From Bacillota bacterium (GTDB taxonomy: Bacteria > Bacillota > Limnochordia > DTU087 > JAAYGB01), in contig JAAYGB010000006.1 in NCBI GenBank assembly GCA_012727955.1, forward strand, positions 62,001 through 126,000: a stretch of DNA of 64,000 bases, written 5' to 3'. Shown in pieces: positions 1 to 7,774 of this stretch (position 1 is the first letter of the stretch; each line of letters starts with the position of its first letter). The position numbers were made by a program, and so were the translations under genes. The notes beneath the pieces are model-generated. The model was not told the DNA's origin, made no database searches, and saw nothing but the letters and a program-made list of their open reading frames with translations.

Positions 1-275
1 AGAGTCCCAGGCAGTTGTGGGCAGGCTCGATCCTTGCCCTTGTCACGATCTCTGTCTTTACATCTATCTCGGTCACGATCTCTGTCCCGGTCCCTGCATC
101 CATCCCTATCCCATCTATCCCAATCCCTGCCCCAATCCCAGTCATCGTCCCAGTCGTAGTAATCATAGGGATCTCGTGGCCTGCGCTGCTCTCTGCGATC
201 TCGATTAATTTGTCTCAAGGTCGCCCTATCGGGATCCTTGTAGATTGGGTAATAGCGTTGCATTTGCTGAGACAT
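1..275 (-). CDS. Arg/Asp-repeat small protein, C-terminus beyond window
   Basis: An open frame runs from an ATG at 275 on the minus strand to the window edge without a stop (91 codons visible). The ATG has a textbook ribosome binding site, AAAGGAGG, seven bases upstream. The N-terminus (MSQQMQRYYPIYKDPDR) is ordinary. It is followed by a stretch rich in Arg, Asp, Tyr and Trp (about residues 25-58), then almost pure Arg-Asp dipeptides (about residues 59-82) with scattered Cys. The protein is intrinsically disordered and mixed-charge, with no signal peptide or membrane segment. I recognise no family. Spore-coat or other structural proteins sometimes have such composition, but that is only a guess. 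It shares an upstream promoter-like module with the next minus-strand gene. The apparent plus-strand ORFs here are Pro/Ile/Val-rich shadows of this repeat. Confidence 0.7.
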   Translation of the reverse strand, partial: MSQQMQRYYPIYKDPDRATLRQINRDRREQRRPRDPYDYYDWDDDWDWGRDWDRWDRDGCRDRDRDRDRDRCKDRDRDKGKDRACPQLPGT

Positions 276-294
276 AGGTCTCCTCCTTTCTCGG

Positions 295-332
295 TGAGAT
301 ATTGCATGATATTCCCCAGGACTCAATGGGTG
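295..332 (-). promoter_or_regulatory. Shared promoter-like module, copy 1
   Basis: Read on the minus strand: CACCCAT, 12 variable bases, GAATA, two bases, then ATGCAATATCTCA. The same elements with exactly the same spacing lie in front of the 88-residue gene (809-846). The CATGCAAT part is one base from the CATACANT -10 element of mother-cell sigma-E promoters, and CCATTG at -35 distance is a loose match. Sigma assignment is inference. Confidence 0.45.
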
Positions 333-478
333 TCAGTTAGTAGTTTGTATCGGGAAAAATAGGGGTAGTTTCGGTGAGGCATTAGCCCCAGTGGTGGTTT
401 CTTATCCTTGCAATCTTAGAGACAAATTCCCTATTCCTGCAAAAATGCTCCCTGGTTCCTGGCCGCGGTGAAGATACA

Positions 479-509
479 AGAGCCCGTCGGGGAATCCCGA
501 ACAGGCTCT
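479..509 (-). terminator. Rho-independent terminator-like hairpin after 88-aa gene
   Basis: AGAGCC pairs with GGCTCT, and the inner TTCGGG pairs with CCCGA, just downstream of the stop codon of the 523-789 gene on the minus strand. The T tract after it is weak (TGTATCTT). Confidence 0.5.
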
Positions 510-522
510 ACAGGATGGTTCG

Positions 523-789
523 TTAGTCGTAAACAAATTCGACGGTACCGCCGGCCTGTTTGACGGAATCTAGGACGTTGTGAAACAATCCACCGAGAGC
601 CGGTATTCTGACCAGCAGGCAAATTCCGCTGGGGGACCGCAGCTCAAGGAGATTGAGTATATTGATTACCGCCCCAGCGGGAATAAAGATCCGCAACAGG
701 GTTCCGGGAAGTTTAGGACGTTCCTCCTTCCGGCGTCGTCGGCCGGATTCAGCAGCTACCTCATCATAGTATCGAGCGTCTTCAGACAT
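523..789 (-). CDS. Small protein with basic N-terminus and hydrophobic C-terminal part, unknown function
   Basis: 88 residues. ATG at 789 is preceded by AAGGGAGG with good spacing. The first 25 residues are highly charged, with a run of four Arg followed by Lys/Glu. Residues 30-75 are mostly hydrophobic or amphipathic (FIPAGAVINIL, then GICLLVRIPALGGLF), and there is no clear cleavable signal. I do not recognise the family. It resembles the neighbouring Arg/Asp-repeat gene only in the first few residues (MS..., YY) and in the upstream module, so the two are probably co-regulated. A hairpin follows the stop. The start and the gene call are well supported; the function is open. Confidence 0.7.
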   Translation of the reverse strand: MSEDARYYDEVAAESGRRRRKEERPKLPGTLLRIFIPAGAVINILNLLELRSPSGICLLVRIPALGGLFHNVLDSVKQAGGTVEFVYD

Positions 790-808
790 AGATATCCTCC
801 CTTCTGGA

Positions 809-846
809 TGAGATATTGTATTTTATTCGTAGCCGGTTGATGGGTG
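809..846 (-). promoter_or_regulatory. Shared promoter-like module, copy 2
   Basis: On the minus strand: CACCCAT, 12 variable bases, GAATA, two bases, ATACAATATCTCA, ending 20 bases before the start codon. The spacing is identical to copy 1 at 295-332. AATACAAT differs by one base from the sigma-E -10 consensus CATACANT. Confidence 0.45.
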
Positions 847-992
847 ATGATTCGGGAGTCTTAATCGCTGAAAATGGGAGTGTATTCGGTAAGAGACGAG
901 CCCCGGTTCCGTTGTCCTTCAGTCTCATTTCCCAAGTAGGAGACCAAGGCAAAGGATGATCGGTGCCTAAATTCTGGCAAAGGCAGAAACTA

Positions 993-1021
993 TTGACAGC
1001 GAAGCCCAAATGGGATAATTT
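993..1021 (+). promoter_or_regulatory. Sigma-A-type promoter
   Basis: TTGACA at 993-998, a 17-base spacer, and TAATTT at 1016-1021. It points toward the hairpin at 1045-1071 and, about 500 bases further on, the Spo0E/c-di-GMP genes. Confidence 0.5.
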
Positions 1022-1044
1022 ATCATTTGTGTGTAAATAAGGAC

Positions 1045-1071
1045 AACAGACCCGGGCATCCGGGTCTGTTT
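1045..1071 (+). terminator. Strong hairpin, possible terminator or attenuator
   Basis: A ten-base perfect stem, ACAGACCCGG pairing with CCGGGTCTGT, with a four-base loop, then TTTGCAATTTGCC and, further on, TTATTTTTTG. It lies only 24 bases after the promoter at 993-1021, so it would either end a very short RNA or attenuate transcription into the genes downstream. Confidence 0.5.
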
Positions 1072-1530
1072 GCAATTTGCCTGTTATTTTTTGTTAATAC
1101 TTGCCTCCCTTGGCTAAGGTCAAGGAATCTCCCCGGAGGGCCTGTGGCGCTTAGTCCCTAGCCAAACTCCCCCACGATTTTGTCTCATCCTTTTCTCATA
1201 GAATTAATCAACTCCATGGCAATCCATGGTATTCTCGTAAAGCTATCTCCTTGAACTGTAAGGGTTAGTTCAGAGTATCTAAGATCCGAATATCGCTCGG
1301 AAATCGGCTAGCAATAATGAGAACTGTCACTAATTTGTTAATTTTGCGGCAAAGGTTAGTGACTGGCGACAAAAGTGGGTATAAAATTTTAAAGACTGTG
1401 ATAATAGGGGTTGCGTCAAGATAACGGCCCGCTGCCCGCTATTTCGCCGTCCATTTGTTGCTTGCTGTTACTGGGATTGATTCCTAACTAGCTCCAGTGA
1501 CTTAGGATGGAATCCAAGGAGGCGGGGACG

Positions 1531-1758
1531 ATGGTAGGTTTGAGGAGTAGAAAAGTCTTGAAGCCATCGGTAGCAAATCTTCCCTTGGGTCAAACGATTG
1601 CTCTGATGCTGGAAAGAAACACACTCCTAGCGGAGATGGACAAGCTGAGGGCGAGGGGAACGGCGCTCCATGCGCCGGATATGATCCGACTGTCTGTACG
1701 TTTGGATGTAATTGCTAGACAGATGATGGGGCTGGAGGTTAATACCGATGATATATAG
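1531..1758 (+). CDS. Spo0E-like small protein
   Basis: 75 residues from ATG 1531, which has AAGGAGG eight bases upstream; an in-frame ATG at 1507 lies before this site and is less likely. About residues 25-68 form two helices of the Spo0E type: a helix with LLAEMDKLRARG, a short turn, and a second helix with RLSVRLDVIARQM. In Spo0E proteins the second helix carries SQELD, whose Asp acts in dephosphorylating Spo0A-P; here it reads SVRLD, keeping the Ser and Asp. The family role is aspartyl-phosphate phosphatase of the sporulation phosphorelay. It sits just upstream of two c-di-GMP enzymes and is probably co-transcribed with them. Family assignment is moderate because the motif is degenerate. 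Confidence 0.6.
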   Translation: MVGLRSRKVLKPSVANLPLGQTIALMLERNTLLAEMDKLRARGTALHAPDMIRLSVRLDVIARQMMGLEVNTDDI

Positions 1759-1790
1759 CTAACACTTTTTGGTTGGAGGGAAAGGATTCT

Positions 1791-3364
1791 ATGGAGTTAT
1801 TCCGGCGTTTCGGTCTAAAACGCGGACATGAAGAAAGTGTTGATGTTGCATCTCTGGCGGAAGATGCAGTTGGAATTGTTGCAGTAGACGAGACAGGATG
1901 TATTACCTTCTGCAACGAGCAGGGTCGAAGGATTTTGCATCAGCTCAGCGGCAAAGGCGCTTGCCCAAGAATCTCACCGACATTTCTGTGGCGAAACTCC
2001 TAGGTCGTAGGCTAAATGACACTTTGCTGGGCCGCACGCTGGCAACGAAGCAGGAAATGCCGGCCCAATTACTGCGGCTAGGCACCGGTAACTACATTGC
2101 TACCACTAAGCTCCTAAAGGATGATTCCGATCAAGTTACCGGGAGCGTGCTGTATACGGTAGGGGTTAATGGACAAAGGGCGGAGGATGACCTGCGAGTC
2201 TCTCAAAGATTTACCCAGGAGCTAGCGAAAAAACTGGGATATCGGTCCACGGAATGGATTCGGCATATCACCCATGAACATGCCCAGCAATTAATGCGGT
2301 GCTTGTGTGCCACTAGACCTGGGGTTCCAAACCCTGACTATTGTCCCTATCAATATCAATGCGGATTTCACCCCCGACATGGATGGCTTTCCTTAGATCG
2401 TCGGGATTACCATCGAGTGGCCATCGATCTGGCTGTGGAACTGCGATTGCTGCAGTTGGAATCTGAGCAACCTCTCCCCGAGGAGGTAACAAGCAAATTA
2501 GTGCCGGGGCGAACGGTAGACCTAAGTCTCGGTGGAACTCAGGTTTCCAGCCCAGTTCAATTGCCCTTAAACTGCACTGTCCAGGTAAGCATTATCGATG
2601 GCTCCCAGCGTCTGGTGTGTGAAGGAGAAGTAGTTTGGCAGCGACGCTGCGATCAATCCCAGTGGCTGAATGGGATCAGGTTCTACTCCCTCACCTCCCA
2701 GAACTATGCAGCGATTATCCGGTTGGTCAACGAACAACAGCTTAAGGACCGTCCCAGGTCCATCAGGAGAATGCCGTTATCCTTCAACGATCCCGTGGTG
2801 GAAAGCTCTGTCGGCACTTTGAAAAGGTTACTTGTCGCAAAGCATGAGGCGGTTTTCCGCCACTGTCTCGACACCGCGGCCATTGCCAAGGAATTGGGGA
2901 TAGCTCTGGGGTTGTCGGACAGACAGCTGCAGATACTGTATCAGGCTGCCCAGTTACACGACTTAGGCAAGCTTGAGATTGAACGAGGCTTGCTGGAGAA
3001 GAGGGGACCATTGTCGGCGGAAGAGCAGCGGAGAATTCGGATGCACACGGTTTACGGTGCCGATCTGGTCAAGAGCATTCCAGCTATTAAGTTCTTGGCG
3101 TCGATTATCCGTCATCATCATGAGCACTTTGATGGGAGTGGCTATCCCGACCAGTTGAGGGGCAAAAGGACCCCCTTGCTTAGTCGGATTATATCCGTTG
3201 CCGATGTCGTCGATGAAGTGAGTCGCCCCCAGACCTACGAAAGGGAACTCCTTACCCGGGAAGAGGTTATTGAACTGTTACAGGCGGAATCTGGCAAGAA
3301 ATTTGATCCTGAGATTGCTGAGAAGTGTATCGAACTAATCAAAGCTGGAAAGGTGCTGAATTAG
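1791..3364 (+). CDS. PAS-PilZ-HD-GYP c-di-GMP phosphodiesterase, frameshifted
   Basis: Begins at ATG 1791 with GGAGGGAAAGG upstream. The first frame (to 2003) gives the start of a PAS domain. The rest of the protein continues in another frame that is open from before 1898 to 3364. A missing base between about 1945 and 1970 joins them (1574 nt, one short of a multiple of three). After the PAS domain comes a Cys-rich linker near 2300-2365, then a PilZ domain with its c-di-GMP motif (RDYHR, then DLSLGG), then an HD-GYP domain with HDLGK and HHHEHFDGSGYP. HD-GYP enzymes hydrolyse c-di-GMP to pGpG/GMP. PilZ binding of c-di-GMP would give feedback. It is cytoplasmic, with no membrane segment, and its stop is three bases before the next start. 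The frameshift may be an assembly error or a real loss of the sensor domain. Confidence 0.8.
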
Positions 3365-3367
3365 CCG

Positions 3368-5548
3368 GTGAATCTTAAGGGGCCTTGGTTTGAACTTGCT
3401 GGAGATGTCATGCTGGTGATGCGTCCCACCGGGGAGATTATCGATGCTAATCAAGCGGCGGCTCTTACCTATGGATATACCAAGGACGAACTCTTGGCTA
3501 TGACAGTTTTCGATCTCCATCCGCAGCAAGGTCATGATCCAGTTCAGTCTGTGATGAATCGGGCTATGACGGCAAGCCTGTTATATGAAGCCTTGCATGT
3601 GTGCAAGGATGGTAGTGTAATTCCTGTAGAGGTCAGCTCGACGGGGGCTTTCGTCGATGGTCAGCGGGTTCTAATTAGTGTCGTTCGGAATATATCGGAG
3701 CGAAGGTTCGCGGAACAGGCTCTGCAGCAGTATCGGGACGAGCTATATGAAGCCAAGGAGCGGTTTCGGGTCACCCTACAAAGCATCGGTGATGCCGTGA
3801 TCGCCACCGATGTACAGGCTCGAATCACCTTCATGAATGCAGTCGCCGAGAAACTGACGGGCTGGGATAACCAGCAGGCCCTGGGGCTGCGTCTCGATCA
3901 AGTATTTCACATAATCAATGAGCAGTCCCGGCAACCGGTGAACAATCCTGTCGATAGAGTCCTCACCACCGGGCAAATAGTGGGCTTGGCCAATCACACT
4001 GTGCTGGTGGCCGCCGATGGCAGGGAAATACCCATCGCCGACTCGGCGGCTCCCATCAGGGATGCCCAGGGAAAGATTGAAGGAGTAGTGCTGGTCTTTC
4101 GGGATGTAACGGCGGAACGCCAGGCCCAGGCCTTGCTCAAAGCCAGCGAGGAAAGGTATCGTACCACCTTCGAAAATACCGGAACCGCGATGGTGATTAT
4201 TGAGGCCGATACTACTATCAGGCACGTAAACAAGCAGATGGAAATACTGTCTGGGTACAGCCGGGAGGAACTAGAGGGCAAACGCAGTTTCTTTGACTTG
4301 GTCTCCGACCGGGACACAGCCAGGATGCGGGAGTATCATCGGCAACGGCGGGAGCGCCAACCAGCCCCCAGAGTATACGAATTCGATTTTGTTGATCGGT
4401 ACGGAACAATCAAACACTGCCTGGTTACCGTTGATTTGATCTCGGGAACGGGACAGAGTGTTGCCTCCCTCTTGGACATCACCGAACGCAAAGAGGCGGA
4501 GGAGCGAGTCAAATTCTTGAGTCTCCACGACACTTTGACGGGACTGCCCAACAGAGGCTATTTTGACATGCAGTTGGGAGCCATTGATAGAGAACAAACT
4601 CTGCCCTACAGCGTAATCATCGGAGATGTCAACGGGTTGAAGCTGGTCAATGATGCCTTCGGACACGAGACCGGTGATGAATTACTGCGGGATATCGCTA
4701 ACATTCTGGTTTCCTGTTCCCGAAAGGGCGATACCGTGGCCCGGTGGGGTGGCGACGAGTTTATCATCCTGTGCCCTCAATGCGATGAAGCCGGAGCCCA
4801 AAGGGTAATTGACCGGATCAAGGCCGCCTGTCAGGCGGCATCGGAGACGAGAACGGTCAACCTCAGTATTTCCCTGGGATGCGCAACGAAGCAAAGGGTG
4901 ATGGAAAGCACCCGGGATGTTATTCGCTTGGCGGAAGATCGAATGTATCAGCAGAAGTTGATGGAAACCCGGAGCTATCGCAGTGCGATCCTCGCTTCCT
5001 TGATTAGCAGTCTCAGGGAGAGGAATTACGAGACGGAGGAACATGCGCAGCGGCTTCGGGAGCTATGTGTGACTCTAGGACAAGTTATCGGGTTGTCCCA
5101 GAGTCAGCTGAATGAGCTGGCGCTTCTTTCCGCCCTCCATGATATCGGTAAGCTAGCGATTCCTGACCACATCTTGATGAAGCCAGGTCCTTTGTCGGAG
5201 GCGGAGTGGGAAGTGATGAGGCGCCATGCAGAAATCGGCTACCGCATTGCCGATTCCATTCCGGAATTGCGGCCCTTGGCAGAGGCGATCCTATCCCATC
5301 ATGAACATTGGGACGGCAGGGGCTATCCCCGGGGACTTGCCGGTGAAGAGATCCCTTTGCTGTCTCGGATCCTGGCAATCGTCGACGCCTATGATGCCAT
5401 GACCCATGAGCGACCCTATAGAGAGGCGGTCAGTCATGCCAAGGCCCTTGCAGAGCTAGAGCGCTGTGCCGGGACCCAATTTGATCCAGACTTAGTAGCA
5501 GTGTTCGTGGAGCAGCTAGAGCAGCGGGTCGTTGTTGCAGTTGAGTAG
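3368..5548 (+). CDS. PAS-PAS-PAS-GGDEF-HD-GYP bifunctional c-di-GMP protein
   Basis: 726 residues from GTG 3368, three bases after the preceding stop, so translation is probably coupled; GGAAAGG lies 14 bases upstream. Three PAS domains (about residues 1-115, 130-255, 260-380) precede a GGDEF domain with intact GGDEF (461-465) and an RKGD inhibitory site five residues before it. An HD-GYP domain follows, with HDIGK from residue 591 and HHEHWDGRGYP from 644. Both catalytic cores look intact, so it could make c-di-GMP and also degrade it, with the PAS domains choosing. No membrane segment is seen. Together with the upstream PilZ-HD-GYP protein it forms a compact c-di-GMP turnover pair. Confidence 0.9.
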   Translation: MNLKGPWFELAGDVMLVMRPTGEIIDANQAAALTYGYTKDELLAMTVFDLHPQQGHDPVQSVMNRAMTASLLYEALHVCKDGSVIPVEVSSTGAFVDGQRVLISVVRNISERRFAEQALQQYRDELYEAKERFRVTLQSIGDAVIATDVQARITFMNAVAEKLTGWDNQQALGLRLDQVFHIINEQSRQPVNNPVDRVLTTGQIVGLANHTVLVAADGREIPIADSAAPIRDAQGKIEGVVLVFRDVTAERQAQALLKASEERYRTTFENTGTAMVIIEADTTIRHVNKQMEILSGYSREELEGKRSFFDLVSDRDTARMREYHRQRRERQPAPRVYEFDFVDRYGTIKHCLVTVDLISGTGQSVASLLDITERKEAEERVKFLSLHDTLTGLPNRGYFDMQLGAIDREQTLPYSVIIGDVNGLKLVNDAFGHETGDELLRDIANILVSCSRKGDTVARWGGDEFIILCPQCDEAGAQRVIDRIKAACQAASETRTVNLSISLGCATKQRVMESTRDVIRLAEDRMYQQKLMETRSYRSAILASLISSLRERNYETEEHAQRLRELCVTLGQVIGLSQSQLNELALLSALHDIGKLAIPDHILMKPGPLSEAEWEVMRRHAEIGYRIADSIPELRPLAEAILSHHEHWDGRGYPRGLAGEEIPLLSRILAIVDAYDAMTHERPYREAVSHAKALAELERCAGTQFDPDLVAVFVEQLEQRVVVAVE

Positions 5549-5590
5549 GTAAGACATTGGCTGGGCGCGGTCAGGCCCGCTTCTAACAGA

Positions 5591-5644
5591 AGGCACCACC
5601 GACGTAAGCTGGCGCTGGGGCGAAGCTTATTGACGGTGGTGCCT
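5591..5644. terminator. Bidirectional terminator between convergent genes
   Basis: AGGCACCACCG pairs with CGGTGGTGCCT around an inner AGCT-containing loop; TTTGTTG follows on the plus strand. It separates the c-di-GMP gene from the convergent amidohydrolase. Confidence 0.65.
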
Positions 5645-5656
5645 TTGTTGTCCTAT

Positions 5657-6448
5657 TTACTCCTCCAAAATCCTTTGGAGATTTCCCCCAAAAATTAGTG
5701 CTTTATCTTCATCGGAGATGTCTAGTCCCCGGATGGCCTCAATGGTCTCTTGAACTTCTGCAATCCCGTTGTAGGGAAAGTCCAGTCCGAAGACCATCTG
5801 TTTGCTGCCGATCAAGGCGGCCAAGAGTTCCATCCGCTCCTGGCCCAGGTACCACAGATGATGTCGGTTCTTGTTGAGGACACTGGTGATGCCGGCGTAC
5901 ACGTTACCCGTGGCTAGATTATTGGCTAAAACTGCTAAGGCATCATTGAAGAAACTCAGCCCCCCGACATGTTCGATGGTGAACCGAAGCTTGGGGTAGA
6001 AGTAGGCCAGTTCATCGCAGAGCAGGGGATGGTAGTCCTTGAGCCGGTGCCAATGGACTCCCATGTGGATACAAATAAACAGCCCCAGCTCCTCCGCAGC
6101 GGCGTAGAAGTTCTCCAGCTCTTCGGCGACGAGGTTGAACTTCTGGTAGGCGGGGTGCAGCTTGATTCCCTTGAATCCCAGGGCAGCGATGGCTTCCGCC
6201 TGCTTGGCTGGATCGGGTTTGGCAAGGTCGATGGTACCAAACCCCAGGATATTAGGGTATCTTGTTAGTTCTTCGGCAAGCCATTGGTTGGGTTCAAGCC
6301 TCAGTTCCTGCACCTGATCGGCAAAGGGTGCGAAGGCAACTGCCCTGTCAATCTGGCAGGTCTCCATCAGCCTTTGCAGCTCTTCGAGACTACCGTCGGG
6401 ACGCAGGGACTTGGGGAAGACGTGGGCATGATTGGCAAATATTACCAC
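5657..6448 (-). CDS. Amidohydrolase-2 family metal-dependent hydrolase
   Basis: 263 residues from GTG 6448 with AAGGAGG eight bases upstream. The TIM-barrel layout of COG2159 amidohydrolases is visible: HAH near the N-terminus for metal binding, GIKLHPAYQ about residue 95, IHMGVHW about 128, a conserved IEHVGG about 157, and GLDFPYNG near 220 supplying the late Asp. Members hydrolyse or decarboxylate small cyclic or aromatic substrates, and the substrate here cannot be told. It stands alone, with convergent genes upstream of its terminator and a pseudogene divergently behind it. Confidence 0.85.
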   Translation of the reverse strand: MVIFANHAHVFPKSLRPDGSLEELQRLMETCQIDRAVAFAPFADQVQELRLEPNQWLAEELTRYPNILGFGTIDLAKPDPAKQAEAIAALGFKGIKLHPAYQKFNLVAEELENFYAAAEELGLFICIHMGVHWHRLKDYHPLLCDELAYFYPKLRFTIEHVGGLSFFNDALAVLANNLATGNVYAGITSVLNKNRHHLWYLGQERMELLAALIGSKQMVFGLDFPYNGIAEVQETIEAIRGLDISDEDKALIFGGNLQRILEE

Positions 6449-6628
6449 TCTAACTCCTCCTTAGAATGCTGTTGCGGCGATTATTTTGTATATTGCGCAG
6501 CAACTACCGGTTACCTGCTAAGTCTCCAGTGTTTCGATACCGGCACACAAGGAGAACCACAGCCACTGGGGAAGAAGCAAACCAGGTAATAGTCCTCGGC
6601 GTATCGGTGGGATAAGGGGGGCAGCTCG

Positions 6629-7630
6629 ATGGATACGGTGCAGGATATGACGAAGGGCAGTCCATTATCTTTGCTGATGGGATTTTCCTGGCCGCTGATG
6701 ATCAGTGATATCTTGCAGCAGCTGTATAATATCGCCGATAGTGCTATTGTCGGGCAGCTTCTGGGAGTTACCGCCTTTGCAGCCAAGGTGCATCGGGACT
6801 GTTGTACTGGCTGGTTTTGAGCGTTGTCCTAGGTGTAACTCAGGGCTTTGGGATCCTCTTTGCTCAGCGCTTTGGGGCCGGCGATGGGGGCGGCCTGCGG
6901 CAAGGGATCGCCACGGCCGTCCTGTTGTGTACCGGACTGGGCATTGCCTTGACGTTGTTTACTATCCTTTTTCTTGAACCTCTGTTGATTCCGTTAAACA
7001 CCCCGACAGAGATTCTTTCCGGTGCGGTTTCCTACCTGACCTACCTCTTTGGCGGAATTGGAATCACCATCGTGTATAACCTCCTGTCTGCTATCTTGCG
7101 CTCCCTGGGCAACAGCCTGGTACTCCTGCGGGCTATATCCAGCGGCAGGAGTGGCGCTTTGACCTCAAGACAACGGGCCTTATCCTGAGATTGGCTGCTC
7201 CATTGGCCCTGCGCAATGGACTCATCTCGGTAGGGGGCTAGCGGTACAATATGTGATTAACGGCTTTGGAGTTTTGTTTGTTGCCGGGATGACCGCCGCT
7301 AAGAGGTTTTATGGAACGATGGAAATTATTGGCGGCGCGCTGGAAGGTGCCGTTGCCACATATGTGGGACAAAACTACGCCGCTGCGAACCTAGGTAGGA
7401 TTTGAATGGGTATGGTCCATGCCCTGAGGTTGTGTTTGTTCAGTGTCTGCGGCATAGCATCATTATTTCTGGTCTTTGTGGGGGCCGTGTTCCTGTTGCC
7501 CTTGGTAATTGGTCCCTGGCGAGTGTACCTGGCTGAGGGCTTAGGCTGGGTGGCGGCTGCAATGCTGCTGGGGGTAGCCTATGTTAGCTCCTTCCGGCGG
7601 GAACTCTCCCGAGAGCAGAACACAGGCTAG
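6629..7630 (+). pseudogene. Decayed MATE-family efflux transporter
   Basis: ATG 6629 (ribosome binding site AAGGGGGG) opens a typical MATE N-terminus (GSPLSLLMGFSWPLMISDILQ...). The reading frame breaks near 6790 and resumes in another frame from about 6802 (TQGFGILFAQRFGAGD, a MATE motif). The middle of the protein, roughly 150 residues, is missing around 7130. A third piece with LILRLAAPLALRNGL and YVGQNYAAANLG is interrupted by stops near 7240 and 7405. The final piece ends at 7630. Intact MATE proteins need about 1350 bases, against 1000 here. Several independent lesions make sequencing error unlikely. Confidence 0.85.
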
Positions 7631-7774
7631 CAGCCAGGCTCCCGCACCCACTATTGGCAGGACTCCAGTGGGGAGAATGGAATACGGAAGGTAGTAGGTT
7701 TTTGGGCTTAAGGTCTAATTTATTCAAATCGGGGAGTAGCCCGATAGCTCTAATTGTGAAATGAAGGTGTGAAT

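Larger units (their letters stand above)
847..1530. other. Gene-free region with promoter, hairpin and inverted repeat
   Basis: I find no supportable coding sequence here. It holds a good sigma-A promoter (993-1021, plus strand), a strong hairpin 24 bases after it (1045-1071), and an inverted repeat TTGGCTA/TAGCCAA with arms near 1109 and 1159. It could be a long structured leader for the 1531-5548 gene group or a small RNA gene. The minus-strand frame 782-1075 lacks a ribosome binding site and protein-like composition. Confidence 0.5.

Noticed and set aside
15-362. Plus-strand ORFs rich in Pro, Ile and Val
   Set aside because: They are mirror images of the Arg/Asp repeat on the minus strand; no ribosome binding site, whereas the minus-strand frame has a perfect one.
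431-622. Minus-strand 63-codon frame
   Set aside because: Overlaps the well-supported 523-789 gene in another frame and covers its terminator; no ribosome binding site.
975-1010. Possible c-di-GMP-I riboswitch core (GGCAAA ... GCGAAGCC)
   Set aside because: Tempting because c-di-GMP genes follow, but the paired stems and the receptor half of the motif are absent, and a promoter occupies the same bases.
782-1075. Minus-strand 97-codon frame
   Set aside because: No ribosome binding site, odd composition, and it spans the promoter and hairpin of the opposite strand.
6449-6628. Possible riboswitch before the MATE pseudogene (GCCACTGGGGAAGAAG segment)
   Set aside because: Recalls part of a cobalamin riboswitch, but the remaining conserved boxes are missing.
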